In this document: positions 46,630-56,116 of the stretch, piece by piece
How positions within the stretch are numbered: the stretch's first letter is position 1
How the letters are laid out: each line of letters begins with the position of its first letter
Assembly (NCBI GenBank): GCA_013391845.1
Contig: CP058414.1
Span: 2,466,501 to 2,530,500 of the forward strand
Length of the DNA stretch: 64,000 nucleotides
Reading direction: 5' to 3'
From: Pseudoalteromonas shioyasakiensis
Lineage (GTDB): Bacteria; Pseudomonadota; Gammaproteobacteria; Enterobacterales; Alteromonadaceae
Notes under the pieces: generated by a model
The model's input: only the letters and a program-made list of their open reading frames with translations
Told to the model about the DNA's origin: nothing
Database searches by the model: none
Position numbers and translations under genes: made by a program

Positions 46630-47758
46630 GCCTGTTAAACGGAAACAGCTGCTGCTTTAACATTCCTTCGGGCATGTAATCGCCAACCACACCATATTTA
46701 TCGGGCCACTCTGCTTGACCTTTTACAGCGGTGCCAAATAGATAATCTAAAAAAGAAAAATGCGCTGCATAGTTACGGTCAATGGCCGCTTTATCAGATG
46801 AATGGTGCCAATGATGAAACTGAGGAGTAACCAGAAAATACTTTAACCAACCAAAATTTACGCGAACATTGGCATGGTTAAACACAGCCTGAAAGCCAAC
46901 AATAATCACATAAAGGCTAATGACTTCAGATGGAAAGCCCAGTACAAAAATAGGCGTAAGTACTAAGCTACGCGTCACTAATATTTCTAAAATATGCTGA
47001 CGTGAGCCTGCGAGCCAATCCATTTCTTTTGCACTATGATGCACGGCATGAAAACGCCAAAGCAGAGGTACTTCGTGATAAGCCCTGTGCACAAAGTATT
47101 GCATTAAATCGGCCACTAAAATAATTAAGAAGAGCTGGAGTAAAAATGGCATTTCTATAATAAAGCCTTGCACAGTATCAGATACAGCCCAGCCAAATGC
47201 GTGATGCACAAACTGATTGGTTGCAAGAAGCACAAAACCGATAATTAAATGATTTACAAAGAAATGATTTAAATCGCCTTGCCACTCAGTGCGGAGAATT
47301 TTTTGCTCTTTGCGGTGCGGTAGCAGCTTCTCAATTAAAATAAAAATCAGTGTGGAGCCAAGTAAATCAAGAATGAACCAATCAAGCCCTAGGTATGGCG
47401 TATTATCTCTAAAATCGCCCACTTGAACATTCGGGCCACCAAATGCAATAGCAAGAAGTATCAGCACCCAAGCTGTAGCACCGAGTCGTTTGTTAGTGTT
47501 ACGAACAAAGTTCAACAAGCCTAAACTGCCTGAAATAATTAGTGCCACGAACATTAGCTGACGCAAAAACTCAACGCTGTAGTTTTGTCGAAGCTCTGGC
47601 GTCGTTAAGTACTCAGGAAAGTGAAAAGCTAATACTCCTAAACAGGATAAAATCGCTAAGAAGCAGGCAATATAGCCACTGATATTGCCTTCACCCACTT
47701 GAAACTGCTCAGCCCGAAATAACCGATGATAAAGACGAGTCATGATATAAAAATCCAT
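46622..47758 (-). CDS. Fatty acid hydroxylase / sterol desaturase superfamily protein
   Basis: A 378-residue membrane protein with about seven hydrophobic segments. The diiron histidine boxes are present: H-R-A-Y-H near residue 217, H-A-V-H-H near 231 and H-H-W-H-H near 314. The family hydroxylates or desaturates lipids at the membrane face. The bacterial substrate is unknown. The ATG at 47758 and a second at 47743 (M-T-R-L-Y-H-R) are both possible; neither has a clear ribosome site. Confidence 0.85.
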   Translation of the reverse strand: MDFYIMTRLYHRLFRAEQFQVGEGNISGYIACFLAILSCLGVLAFHFPEYLTTPELRQNYSVEFLRQLMFVALIISGSLGLLNFVRNTNKRLGATAWVLILLAIAFGGPNVQVGDFRDNTPYLGLDWFILDLLGSTLIFILIEKLLPHRKEQKILRTEWQGDLNHFFVNHLIIGFVLLATNQFVHHAFGWAVSDTVQGFIIEMPFLLQLFLIILVADLMQYFVHRAYHEVPLLWRFHAVHHSAKEMDWLAGSRQHILEILVTRSLVLTPIFVLGFPSEVISLYVIIVGFQAVFNHANVRVNFGWLKYFLVTPQFHHWHHSSDKAAIDRNYAAHFSFLDYLFGTAVKGQAEWPDKYGVVGDYMPEGMLKQQLFPFNRQK

Positions 47759-47926
47759 TTATCAATTTTTTGCAGCATAACACAGAAGAATTTAGGAACA
47801 AATGTACGCTGAGTCATCACGAAAATGTGTAAATAAAAAATTAATAGCGAAGAAGTGTCTAATATTATTGAACATCCATATCCTTATAAAACGATTTAGG
47901 CTTATAAAAGAATAAGCCTTTAACTA

Positions 47927-48370
47927 TTACTGAAATGCTTTATCAAACTTATCTTGATCAAGGTATTTATCAAATGCACCTAAAGCATTACCCACACTTG
48001 GCTCAGCCATTAACTCTTGCATTGCAACTTCACCGACAATACCGAATGCGTTTTCCATTGCTCCCTGACCGCCGACTTCTATCGCCGCCTTTGCTTGCTT
48101 TGGACAGTCTTCGGTTAATAAACGCGTAACTAACGCACCAACATAGCGATTAGTTTCATCCATATCTTGTTCTGTCACGTTCGAGAAAGGCTTAATTATA
48201 CTGTGCGTCGACATACCTAGATAAATCCACTTAGCGAGGTTCTTTCGTTCTTTGCCATTTAGTGAATCAGTTAAACACACTGCAAGTTGCTGTGCTTCTT
48301 GCGATGCGGATACATAACAAGGCAGTATCGACGATAAAAAGAGTGACGTAGTTAATAAGATTTTTTTCAT
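47927..48370 (-). CDS. Secreted protein of unknown function
   Basis: A 147-residue protein with a clear signal peptide (M-K-K-I-L-L-T-T then a hydrophobic stretch and A-S-A near residue 23). The mature part is helical, with two cysteines (near residues 32 and 90) that could form a disulfide. I chose the ATG at 48370 with AAGGA upstream; the longer frame would bury the signal peptide. I do not recognise a family. Confidence 0.75.
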   Translation of the reverse strand: MKKILLTTSLFLSSILPCYVSASQEAQQLAVCLTDSLNGKERKNLAKWIYLGMSTHSIIKPFSNVTEQDMDETNRYVGALVTRLLTEDCPKQAKAAIEVGGQGAMENAFGIVGEVAMQELMAEPSVGNALGAFDKYLDQDKFDKAFQ

Positions 48371-48438
48371 TATCTTTCCTTGAAAACAATTACGCACAAT
48401 AAAGTAATGTGAATCCAAATTAATTTCCAGTAAAAACC

Positions 48439-48464
48439 AAAAAAGCCACGATAAACGTGGCTTT
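48439..48464 (-). terminator. Terminator after gap
   Basis: AAGCCACG and CGTGGCTT with a T run on the minus strand lie about 30 bases past the gap stop. It ends the edd-eda-gap transcript. Confidence 0.85.
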
Positions 48465-48495
48465 GTTGGATAAAGCTTAAACTTTTACTGTTCTA

Positions 48496-49500
48496 TTATA
48501 AGAACTGACCTAGCGCTTTAACTTGGTCTAACATGCGGTTTGAGAAACCCCACTCGTTATCGTACCAAGCCATCACTTTAACAAGCTTACCATCTACTTT
48601 AGTTTGGGTAGAATCGAAGATTGAAGACGCTGGGTTATGGTTAAAGTCGATAGAAACAAGCGGTAGTTCGTTGTATTCAAGAATACCTTGCATTGCACCT
48701 TCTGATGCTGCTTTAACTACTTCATTGATTTCTGCTGCAGTTGTTTCACGCTTAGCAACGAACGTTAAGTCTACTAAAGAAACGTTGATTGTTGGTACAC
48801 GTACTGCCATGCCGTCTAGTTTACCCGCAAGTTCAGGAAGTACTAAGCCAACTGCTTTAGCAGCACCTGTTTTAGTTGGGATCATTGACTGAGTTGCGCT
48901 ACGTGCACGATATAAATCTGGGTGATAAACGTCAGATAAGTTTTGATCGTTTGTGTATGCATGAATTGTCGTCATGCTACCTTGCTCGATACCTACTGTG
49001 TCGTTGATTGCTTTTGCAATCGGCGCTAAACAGTTTGTTGTACACGATGCATTTGAGATAATGTTGCTGTCAGCGTTTAATACTTCACTATTAACACCAT
49101 GAACAACAGTTGCATCCATATCAGTACCAGGAGCAGAAACGATTACTTTTTTAGCACCTGCTTCAATGTGTTTAGCCGCTGCCTCACGTGAAGTGAATAA
49201 ACCAGTACATTCTAGAACGATATCTACGTTTAGAGCTTTCCAAGGAAGGTTTGCAGGATCACGCTCTTGCGTAAGGGTAATTTCGTCATTACCAATTAGC
49301 ATGGTGTTTTCAGCAAGTGTTACTTTTTGAGAAAATTGACCGTGAACTGAGTCAAATTGAGTTAAATGCGCGTTAACATTTGCTGGTGCTAAATCGTTAA
49401 TTGCAACGATTTTGATTTCGTTGTTTTGAGCTGACTCATAAAGGGCACGTAATACGTTACGACCGATACGTCCATAGCCATTAATTGCAACATTAATCAT
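48496..49500 (-). CDS. gap: Glyceraldehyde-3-phosphate dehydrogenase, type I
   Basis: Oxidises glyceraldehyde-3-phosphate to 1,3-bisphosphoglycerate with NAD(P)+. The Rossmann start [10 protein letters not shown] and catalytic Cys153 in S-N-A-S-C-T-T-N-C are present in 334 residues. Third gene after edd and eda (19 bases from eda), so it takes the glyceraldehyde-3-phosphate made by Eda onward to lower glycolysis. The sequence is also similar to erythrose-4-phosphate dehydrogenase, but context favours Gap. Cofactor preference is not clear. Confidence 0.92.
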   Translation of the reverse strand: MINVAINGYGRIGRNVLRALYESAQNNEIKIVAINDLAPANVNAHLTQFDSVHGQFSQKVTLAENTMLIGNDEITLTQERDPANLPWKALNVDIVLECTGLFTSREAAAKHIEAGAKKVIVSAPGTDMDATVVHGVNSEVLNADSNIISNASCTTNCLAPIAKAINDTVGIEQGSMTTIHAYTNDQNLSDVYHPDLYRARSATQSMIPTKTGAAKAVGLVLPELAGKLDGMAVRVPTINVSLVDLTFVAKRETTAAEINEVVKAASEGAMQGILEYNELPLVSIDFNHNPASSIFDSTQTKVDGKLVKVMAWYDNEWGFSNRMLDQVKALGQFL

Positions 49501-49518
49501 TCTAATATCTCCCGTTAA

Positions 49519-50139
49519 TTATTTTACTTCACTTGCTTGGCGAGCAAGCGCTTCAATGGCTTGCCAGTCTTTGTTTTCAATAAGTTGTTTGTCTAACATC
49601 CACGTACCACCCACACAGATTACGTTTTTAAGTGCGAGGTAGTTAGGTGCTGTTTCAAGGCTAATGCCGCCTGTTGGACAAAATGTTACTTGTGGTAAAG
49701 GGCCACCAATTGATTTCAGCATTGCAGTGCCACCCGCTGCTTCTGCAGGGAAGAACTTTTGAAACTTAAAGCCTTGGCTTGCTAATTTCATTACTTCACT
49801 TGGTGTCGCAGCACCTGGTAAAAATGGAATATCAGACTCTTTAGCCAGTGCTAATAATTCGTCGTTTACGCCAGGGCTAACCATAAAGTCAGCACCGGCT
49901 TTAACTGATGCATTAAATGTCGCTTTATCAACCACAGTACCTGTGCCAACGTATGCTTCTGGTACGGCTTCTTTCATTAGCTTCACTGCTTCTGCCGCAA
50001 TTGGCGTACGCAAAGTAATTTCTAATGCTTTTAAGCCACCGTTATAAAGCGCACGTGCAAGGGGTGCTGCATCTTCAAGTTTTTCGATAACAACAACCGG
50101 TACCACAGGTGCCGATGATAAAATTTTCTCAATGCTCAT
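49519..50139 (-). CDS. eda: KDPG aldolase (2-keto-3-deoxy-6-phosphogluconate aldolase)
   Basis: Cleaves KDPG to pyruvate and glyceraldehyde-3-phosphate, the last specific step of the Entner-Doudoroff pathway. The base Glu is in A-L-E-I-T-L-R-T near residue 40, and the Schiff-base Lys is in F-K-F-Q-K-F-F-P-A near residue 128. At 206 residues it matches E. coli Eda (213). It lies 34 bases after edd. Confidence 0.95.
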   Translation of the reverse strand: MSIEKILSSAPVVPVVVIEKLEDAAPLARALYNGGLKALEITLRTPIAAEAVKLMKEAVPEAYVGTGTVVDKATFNASVKAGADFMVSPGVNDELLALAKESDIPFLPGAATPSEVMKLASQGFKFQKFFPAEAAGGTAMLKSIGGPLPQVTFCPTGGISLETAPNYLALKNVICVGGTWMLDKQLIENKDWQAIEALARQASEVK

Positions 50140-50173
50140 TGTTTGTTCCTCATAGCCCAGTAACGGCGTATTA

Positions 50174-52024
50174 TTATTCTAAACCAAAGGCGCTAGCGCC
50201 TAGGTCTGCACTACTTACTATATTTCTGAAACCTGCAAATAACTCTCGACCTGTGCCGTATGTTTGGCTTGGTTGGCTAAGTTGTAATTCACGTTTTGCT
50301 AATTCTTCATCGCTTACATGTACTTTCAATACACCTGCTGGTGCGTCAAGCGTCACTAAATCACCTTCGTGAATTTTAGCGATTACACCACCTTCAACAG
50401 CTTCTGGTGCTAAGTGGATTGCAGCAGGAACTTTACCAGATGCACCCGACATACGACCGTCTGTGACAATCGCCACTTTGTAGCCTTGGTCTTGCAGTGT
50501 TGCCATTACTGGCGTCAACTTATGAAGTTCAGGCATGCCTTTCGCTTTCGGACCTTGCTCTTTAATTACAGCAATAAAGTCTGTGTTTAATTCACCGCGG
50601 CTATACGCTTCTTGTAACTCACCTTGTGAGCTAAATACTTTAGCTGGTGCAGAAACAACTTGGTGTGACTCTGCCACTGCTGATACTTTAATAACTGCTT
50701 TACCAAGGTTACCAGTAAGAAGCTGTAAACCACCCTGCTTACTAAACGGGTTATCAATTGGGCGCAATACTTCTTCGTCGTGTGACTTTTCAGGACACGA
50801 CACCCATTTAACTTTGCTTGGGCCTGTGCTGTTAGTCATAATCACCGATGAATCTTTATCTAACATTGGCTCCGTGGTGTATGCTTCTAACCCATCACCG
50901 ACAATCGTTTTCACATCGTTATGTAAGTAACCTTTGCTAAGTAGTTGCTTCATTAAGAAGCCCATACCGCCAGCTGCTTGGAAGTGGTTCACATCAGCTG
51001 AGCCGTTCGGGTAGATACGCGTAAGAAGTGGCACAACTTCAGATAAGTCAGCCATGTCTTTCCACGTTAGGATCACACCTGCAGCTTTCGCAATAGCCAC
51101 TAAGTGGATTGCGTGGTTTGTTGAGCCGCCTGTTGATAACAAGCCAACTAAACCATTAATAATTGTTTTTTCACTTACTACATCTGCAAGGCAGTTAGCA
51201 TCTTTTGTTTCGATTAACTGCTTTAACATGGTTTCTACAGCATGACCTGTTAAACCATCACGTAGTTCTGTGTAAGGGTTAATGAAAGAGCTACCTGGTA
51301 AATGTAGACCCATGATTTCCATTAACATTTGATTCGAGTTTGCCGTACCGTAGAAAGTACATGTACCGGCACTGTGATAAGATGCGCTTTCAGCTTCAAG
51401 AAGCTCTTCACGACTTACTAAGCCTTGTGCAAATTTTTGACGAACACGAGCTTTTTCTTTATTCGGGATACCCGATTGCATTGGACCTGCTGGTAAAAAA
51501 TACGTTGGTAAATGACCAAATGATAAAGCACCAATTAAAAGTCCTGGGACGATTTTGTCACAAACACCTAAACAGAAAACACCGTCGAATACATCATGCG
51601 ATAAAGAAACCGCAGTAGACATTGCAATCACGTCACGTGAGAACAATGATAACTCCATACCGTCACGGCCTTGTGTTACGCCATCACACATTGCTGGTAC
51701 ACCGCCAGCAACTTGTGCTGTTGCATCGTACTTAGTCGCAAGGTTTTTGATGATTTCTGGGTAATCTTTGTAAGGGACATGCGCAGAAAGCATGTCGTTA
51801 TAAGCGTTGATGATAGCTAGATTTGGTTGCTCGTCTGCTTTTAAACGATCTTTGTCATCGCTGCTACAAGCAGCCATAACATGTGCAATATTACCACAGC
51901 CTAAACCTGCACGAACTCTTGTTTGTTTTTTTGCGTGCGAGATTCGCTCTAAATAATCTTGGCGGGTCTCTTTACTGCGTTCGATAACGCGTTCGGTGAC
52001 TTCTTGAATACGAGGATGCAACAT
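50174..52024 (-). CDS. edd: 6-phosphogluconate dehydratase
   Basis: Iron-sulfur dehydratase that makes KDPG from 6-phosphogluconate. Cysteines for the 4Fe-4S cluster are in [16 protein letters not shown] and [12 protein letters not shown] place the start at the ATG at 52024 (M-L-H-P-R-I), which aligns with E. coli Edd (M-N-P-Q-L); this gives about 616 residues. An in-frame ATG at 52039 and a TTG at 52072 with GGAG seven bases upstream are alternatives. First gene of edd-eda-gap, with two operator palindromes upstream. Confidence 0.93.
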   Translation of the reverse strand: MLHPRIQEVTERVIERSKETRQDYLERISHAKKQTRVRAGLGCGNIAHVMAACSSDDKDRLKADEQPNLAIINAYNDMLSAHVPYKDYPEIIKNLATKYDATAQVAGGVPAMCDGVTQGRDGMELSLFSRDVIAMSTAVSLSHDVFDGVFCLGVCDKIVPGLLIGALSFGHLPTYFLPAGPMQSGIPNKEKARVRQKFAQGLVSREELLEAESASYHSAGTCTFYGTANSNQMLMEIMGLHLPGSSFINPYTELRDGLTGHAVETMLKQLIETKDANCLADVVSEKTIINGLVGLLSTGGSTNHAIHLVAIAKAAGVILTWKDMADLSEVVPLLTRIYPNGSADVNHFQAAGGMGFLMKQLLSKGYLHNDVKTIVGDGLEAYTTEPMLDKDSSVIMTNSTGPSKVKWVSCPEKSHDEEVLRPIDNPFSKQGGLQLLTGNLGKAVIKVSAVAESHQVVSAPAKVFSSQGELQEAYSRGELNTDFIAVIKEQGPKAKGMPELHKLTPVMATLQDQGYKVAIVTDGRMSGASGKVPAAIHLAPEAVEGGVIAKIHEGDLVTLDAPAGVLKVHVSDEELAKRELQLSQPSQTYGTGRELFAGFRNIVSSADLGASAFGLE

Positions 52025-52159
52025 ATAAATTCGACTCATCTCTATAGTTAGAGGATAAAGGCTCAGTAACAATTACAGACTCCACGAAAATAATTATACT
52101 GAGCATCTTTGATTTACCCGTTCAAAGGTACGCTGACAGGCTGTCTCTCACAACCAACC

Positions 52160-52173
52160 TGACACCGGTGTCA
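52160..52173. promoter_or_regulatory. Operator palindrome near the edd start site
   Basis: A perfect 14-base palindrome TGACACCGGTGTCA, about where transcription of edd would start given the promoter at 52179-52207. It is identical to the sites at 52193 and 54678. The form with a CG centre is typical of LacI family operators. Confidence 0.8.
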
Positions 52174-52178
52174 CTGTA

Positions 52179-52207
52179 TTAACTCATGACTGTGACACCG
52201 GTGTCAA
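52179..52207 (-). promoter_or_regulatory. Likely promoter of edd-eda-gap
   Basis: A perfect TTGACA on the minus strand (52207 to 52202) is followed after 17 bases by AGTTAA. The TTGACA shares bases with the operator at 52193-52206, and the start would fall in the other operator. Repressor binding would block the polymerase. Confidence 0.55.
52193..52206. promoter_or_regulatory. Operator palindrome on the edd -35 box
   Basis: Second perfect TGACACCGGTGTCA, 33 bases from the first centre to centre, i.e. about three helical turns. This puts both dimers on the same DNA face and would allow cooperative binding. Confidence 0.8.
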
Positions 52208-52395
52208 CCTTATCTGTTAAATTTAGTTTAATTTTTTTAAATGACCAAATAATGAACAACTTTATTTTAGTAGAATATGAGCAGAATTCATATGAAGTAC
52301 TACTATCAAAGGCGTACCCTCTAGCCTAAGTTTGTAGTTAGTTCTATTTTAAAACAATGAGTTAAAGTGTTGTTATCCATTTTACCCATCTGAAA
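52207..52395. other. Gap between edd promoter and lacI terminator
   Basis: A/T-rich sequence. I see no reading frame, repeat or RNA gene in it. It makes up most of the non-coding stretch between edd and the lacI-type gene. Confidence 0.5.
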
Positions 52396-52432
52396 TAAAA
52401 AAGCCCGAGAACGCGTCACTCATTCTCGGGCT
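52396..52432 (-). terminator. Terminator after glk-lacI
   Basis: AGCCCGAGAA and TTCTCGGGCT with an 11-base loop and a T run on the minus strand, about 24 bases past the lacI-type stop. Confidence 0.9.
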
Positions 52433-52455
52433 ACTGTGAAAAAACAAGATGAAAT

Positions 52456-53469
52456 TTATTTAATTGCAGCTGTCGACTCACGAGTAATGAGTTTTGCTTC
52501 AAGGGTTACTTGATAAGGCGACTCTTGTGGGTCACTAATATGAGTAATCAATTGCTTGACTGCTTGCTGAGTCATTTCTTCAACTGGTTGAGCAATGGTA
52601 GTTAACCCTGGCCAGATATGACGAGCAATTGGAGCGTTATCAAATCCAGCGATAGAAATATCATCTGGCACTCTTAACTGCATTTGCGTAGCAAGTTTTA
52701 ACACCGCTGCTGCCATGTAATCATTTGAAGCAAATACCGCCGTTGGCCGAGGATTTAAATCTAGAATAGTACGGGCACTGTCAACACCTGAGTGATAACT
52801 GAAGTTACCTTCTTCAACTAAGCGCTCATCAAACTCAATGCCGTTTGAAGCAAGTGCTCTTCGGTAACCTTTAAAACGTTGCTCTGTAGCACTGTGATCA
52901 GGGTGACCTTTAATGAAAGCGATTTCTTTATGACCAAGCTTAATAAGATGCTCAGTTATTTCAAAAGCTCCCTGCTCATCATTACTTCTTACAGAAATAG
53001 AGTCGTCTTCAAGTACCGCTGATGCGACGCGAGCATACGGGATCTTTTTCGATTTTAAAAAGCTTACAAGTTCAGGAAAATCTGAAAATGGAGGGGTCAG
53101 TACAATACCGTCTAAACGCGAGGTTTGAATCAACTGCTCAATATTACTAATTAATTCGTCGCCACGTAACTCACAAGGATGGATCAATAAGTTGTAATTA
53201 AGCTCATGACAGGCAGCTAAGGCACCAGTTTGGACACGGGTAATATAGCTTTTACTAGGATTATCGTATAAGCAACCAATAATAAAACTACGGTTTTGTG
53301 CCAAACCTCGTGCAATTGGGTTTGGCGTGTAATCAAGCTCTTTAAATACTTTAAGTACTTTTTCGCGCGTTGCATCACTCACGTTTGGCTCGTTGTTGAG
53401 AACGCGAGATACTGTTTTTTTCGATACACCGGCATAGCTGGCGACACTGTTGATGGTTACTTTCTTCAT
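52456..53469 (-). CDS. LacI family repressor of glucose catabolism genes
   Basis: A 337-residue LacI-type regulator: helix-turn-helix (I-N-S-V-A-S-Y-A-G-V-S-K-K-T-V-S-R-V-L-N) at residues 5-25, then a sugar-binding-protein-like domain. I chose the ATG at 53469 (M-K-K-V-T-I). It follows glk by 22 bases and likely shares its transcript. It is the best candidate to bind the three identical palindromes before edd and glk. The ligand (glucose, its phosphate or KDPG) is unknown. Confidence 0.88.
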   Translation of the reverse strand: MKKVTINSVASYAGVSKKTVSRVLNNEPNVSDATREKVLKVFKELDYTPNPIARGLAQNRSFIIGCLYDNPSKSYITRVQTGALAACHELNYNLLIHPCELRGDELISNIEQLIQTSRLDGIVLTPPFSDFPELVSFLKSKKIPYARVASAVLEDDSISVRSNDEQGAFEITEHLIKLGHKEIAFIKGHPDHSATEQRFKGYRRALASNGIEFDERLVEEGNFSYHSGVDSARTILDLNPRPTAVFASNDYMAAAVLKLATQMQLRVPDDISIAGFDNAPIARHIWPGLTTIAQPVEEMTQQAVKQLITHISDPQESPYQVTLEAKLITRESTAAIK

Positions 53470-53491
53470 CCGCTCTACATCCAACTGCTAA

Positions 53492-54490
53492 TTACGCATT
53501 ACTTTTAACATGTATACACGCAGCAGCACCAATGAATGGAATGTTGTCTTGTGTTACAAGCGTAACAGGGATCTGTGAAGTATATTGCGACATTATGCCT
53601 TTGTCTGCAAAACGTTCAACAAATCGACTAGATAATAGACGTTGTTGCATGCGAGGTAAAATACCACCACCAATAAATACGCCACCTAATGCGCCAAATG
53701 TCAGGGCTAAATCCCCTGCTACGCTACCAATCCAATCACAAAATTGATTTAGCGTTGCATCACACACTTCACATTGACCTGTAGTTGCCAACTCACTGAT
53801 TTGTGCTGCATCTAAATTCTTAGCTTCAACGCCTTTTACTGCAGCCATAGCACGATATAAATGCGCTATACCAGGGCCTGAGAACACAGTCTCTACAGAC
53901 ACATGATTTAATTGCTTTTTAAGTTCAGTAATTAGCAACCGGTCTAATTCAGTTACTGCTGCAAGAGTAATATGGCCTGCCTCGCAGCTAAGAACAGCGC
54001 TGCCTTGAGATGTTCGAACTAAACACGCAGCACCAAAACCTGTACCAGGTCCCATTACGGCAATATTAGCATTTTCATCAGCTTGGCCTGCTTTAACGGC
54101 CATATTTTGTGAATCATCTAAATAAGGAGCCGCATAAGCAAATGCAGCAAAATCGTTGATTACTTCAAGTTGCTCAAATGCGAATTCAACTTTTAAGTCT
54201 GCAACATTAAAGTGCCAGCCAAGGTTTGTTAAATGTACTTGACCTGCTTTAATCGGACCCGCTACCGCTAAACATGCACGGTTTGGCTTTGGAAATGAAA
54301 TTTGGCTGAAATACTGAGTAATTGCACTTTCTAAAGAGCCAAAGTCAGCACTTGGGAATGTTAAATTATGCTCGATAACAAACTGGTTAGTTTGTGCATT
54401 AAAGTCAGTGATTAAAGCGAAACGAGCGTTAGTGCCGCCAATATCGGCAACAAGAATAGGAGCGAATTCTGTCGTTGTCTGTGTGTTCAT
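53492..54490 (-). CDS. glk: Glucokinase
   Basis: Phosphorylates glucose with ATP. The N-terminal phosphate motif L-V-A-D-I-G-G-T-N-A-R-F-A-L (residues 13-26), N-D-F-A-A near 112 and G-P-G-T-G-F-G-A near 148 are as in E. coli Glk; 332 residues fits (321). It suits a bacterium that takes in free glucose, for example released by the GH15 enzyme, and feeds it to edd and eda. An operator overlaps its promoter, and a terminator-like hairpin lies in its leader. Confidence 0.94.
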   Translation of the reverse strand: MNTQTTTEFAPILVADIGGTNARFALITDFNAQTNQFVIEHNLTFPSADFGSLESAITQYFSQISFPKPNRACLAVAGPIKAGQVHLTNLGWHFNVADLKVEFAFEQLEVINDFAAFAYAAPYLDDSQNMAVKAGQADENANIAVMGPGTGFGAACLVRTSQGSAVLSCEAGHITLAAVTELDRLLITELKKQLNHVSVETVFSGPGIAHLYRAMAAVKGVEAKNLDAAQISELATTGQCEVCDATLNQFCDWIGSVAGDLALTFGALGGVFIGGGILPRMQQRLLSSRFVERFADKGIMSQYTSQIPVTLVTQDNIPFIGAAACIHVKSNA

Positions 54491-54605
54491 GTTGTTTTCT
54501 CTATTTGTCTAAGCTAGTTGCCGCTTATTTTTCTAGTTTTCAATGGCAAAGCCATTGTGTCTGCTAAACTTTGGGTCATTGCCTCAAGGAAGCTATCTTT
54601 TGTAT

Positions 54606-54636
54606 TAAAAAAATGCTGCCCAATTGAATGGGCAGC
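54606..54636 (-). terminator. Terminator-like hairpin in the glk leader
   Basis: On the minus strand GCTGCCCA and TGGGCAGC with a six-base loop are followed by A and seven T. No minus-strand gene lies upstream of it, and the likely glk promoter is 38 bases upstream, so it would act on the glk leader itself. Confidence 0.65.
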
Positions 54637-54673
54637 CAAATACGTTTTGACAACAAAATGATAAAACAGTGAC

Positions 54674-54703
54674 ATTATGACACCGGTGTCAGATTGGGAT
54701 CAA
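54674..54703 (-). promoter_or_regulatory. Likely promoter of glk
   Basis: On the minus strand TTGATC and CATAAT are 18 bases apart, with the operator palindrome filling the spacer. Predicted transcription start is near 54667, giving a leader of about 175 bases. Confidence 0.5.
54678..54691. promoter_or_regulatory. Operator palindrome in the glk promoter
   Basis: Third perfect TGACACCGGTGTCA. It lies between the -35 and -10 elements of the predicted glk promoter and about 214 bases before the divergent lacI-type gene. Confidence 0.8.
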
Positions 54704-54904
54704 TAAAAATTTTCATTATTTGTGCATGCATACGTATTTATTAAGAAAACCTGCGTATTAAGTATCGAAAAAGCATATATATACGCATAAAAAATGCCTA
54801 GCTGTGTACAGAACAGTCACACACACGCCGCTTGTCACAAATAGCTTGAAAAAAATATTAAATAGCCGAAAATGGAAATACTTCTTCTGTTATTTGGTAA
54901 CCAT

Positions 54905-55924
54905 ATGAAAGGTAAGGCGACATCATTTGACATTGCACATTATGCGGGTGTGTCACAGTCAACCGTGTCTCGCGCGCTGCGAAATAGCCCTTTGGTCAAC
55001 GAAGAAACGCGTCGACGTGTTCACGAGGTAGCAAAGCAGCTCAACTATAAAGTTGATAAAAATGCCAGTAACTTAAGAACACAACAAAGTAGCACCCTGG
55101 CACTTTTATTATTTGAAGATCCAACCTCGGATGAATCACAAATAAATCCTTTCTTCTTAGCAATGCTAGGCAGTATTACAAGAGCCTGTGCAAAAGAAGG
55201 CTACGATTTACTCGTATCGTTTCAGTCTAGCAGCTCTGATTGGCAAGCTGATTACGAAGACAGCCACCGTGCAGATGGCCTAATTTTGCTTGGTTATGGT
55301 GATTACCTCGATTATCAACCTAAGTTTAAAACCTTAATTGACCAAAACACTAAGTTTGTATGTTGGGGTGCAAGCGTAGATAACCGCCCAGATTTAACTG
55401 TCAGCTGTGATAACTACGGCGGTGGTAAATTAGCTGCTGAGCATTTACTCGCAACCGGAAGAACTGATTGTGCATTTATTGGTGATGCCTCTGATCATAG
55501 CCCTGAGTTTTTTGCTCGCTACCAAGGTTTTAAAGATGCATTCTTAGCCAAAGGCGTGGCTTTAAACGAGCGTAAGATGGCTAATGCTATTTCAACAGAA
55601 GAATCTGGCTATCACGCGACTCGTTCCCTCATAGCAAATAACATTCGTTTTAACTCATTATTTGCGGCCAGCGACTTGATTGCTATTGGTGCTATTCGCG
55701 CGTTAAAAGAAGCAAAAATCAAGGTCCCCGATGATGTACATGTTGTTGGTTTTGATAACATTGCGGTTGCCAGCTTTGTAAACCCACCACTTACCACTGT
55801 TCAACAAGACACTACCCTCGCCGGACAAATGTTGGTAGATAACCTGCTCAAACTCATTCGGGGTGAAGATGTAGAGAATACCCTTTTACCACCACGGTTA
55901 ATTATTCGTGGTTCGAGTGTTTAA
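54905..55924 (+). CDS. LacI family transcriptional regulator
   Basis: A 339-residue LacI-type regulator: helix-turn-helix (F-D-I-A-H-Y-A-G-V-S-Q-S-T-V-S-R-A-L-R-N-S) near residues 8-28, then the ligand domain. I use the ATG at 54905 (M-K-G-K-A-T); an ATG at 54872 would add 11 hydrophobic residues before the DNA-binding domain and is less likely. It is divergent from glk and could share control of that promoter. Only about 25-30% of its recognition-helix context resembles the other LacI protein by eye, so it probably has its own targets. Confidence 0.86.
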   Translation: MKGKATSFDIAHYAGVSQSTVSRALRNSPLVNEETRRRVHEVAKQLNYKVDKNASNLRTQQSSTLALLLFEDPTSDESQINPFFLAMLGSITRACAKEGYDLLVSFQSSSSDWQADYEDSHRADGLILLGYGDYLDYQPKFKTLIDQNTKFVCWGASVDNRPDLTVSCDNYGGGKLAAEHLLATGRTDCAFIGDASDHSPEFFARYQGFKDAFLAKGVALNERKMANAISTEESGYHATRSLIANNIRFNSLFAASDLIAIGAIRALKEAKIKVPDDVHVVGFDNIAVASFVNPPLTTVQQDTTLAGQMLVDNLLKLIRGEDVENTLLPPRLIIRGSSV

Positions 55925-56116
55925 TTTTTAGCGATAACAGCTTTGTTATCGCCTACTCCCTTCCCAACCAGAAACTTATTGCATTAAAATTAGTTTTTTT
56001 TCGATTTACCCAAGACTATTACTTCGAAAAAGCAGATAATTACACCTATTATGATGAAAACGCTTATCTGGCACACAAAGCTTAGATAGCAACGCGCACA
56101 AAGGTGGAATTTTTTA

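Noticed and set aside
55930..55951. GCGATAACA / TGTTATCGC hairpin after the second lacI-type gene as a terminator
   Set aside because: The stem is good, but no T run follows it on the plus strand, so it was not called a terminator.
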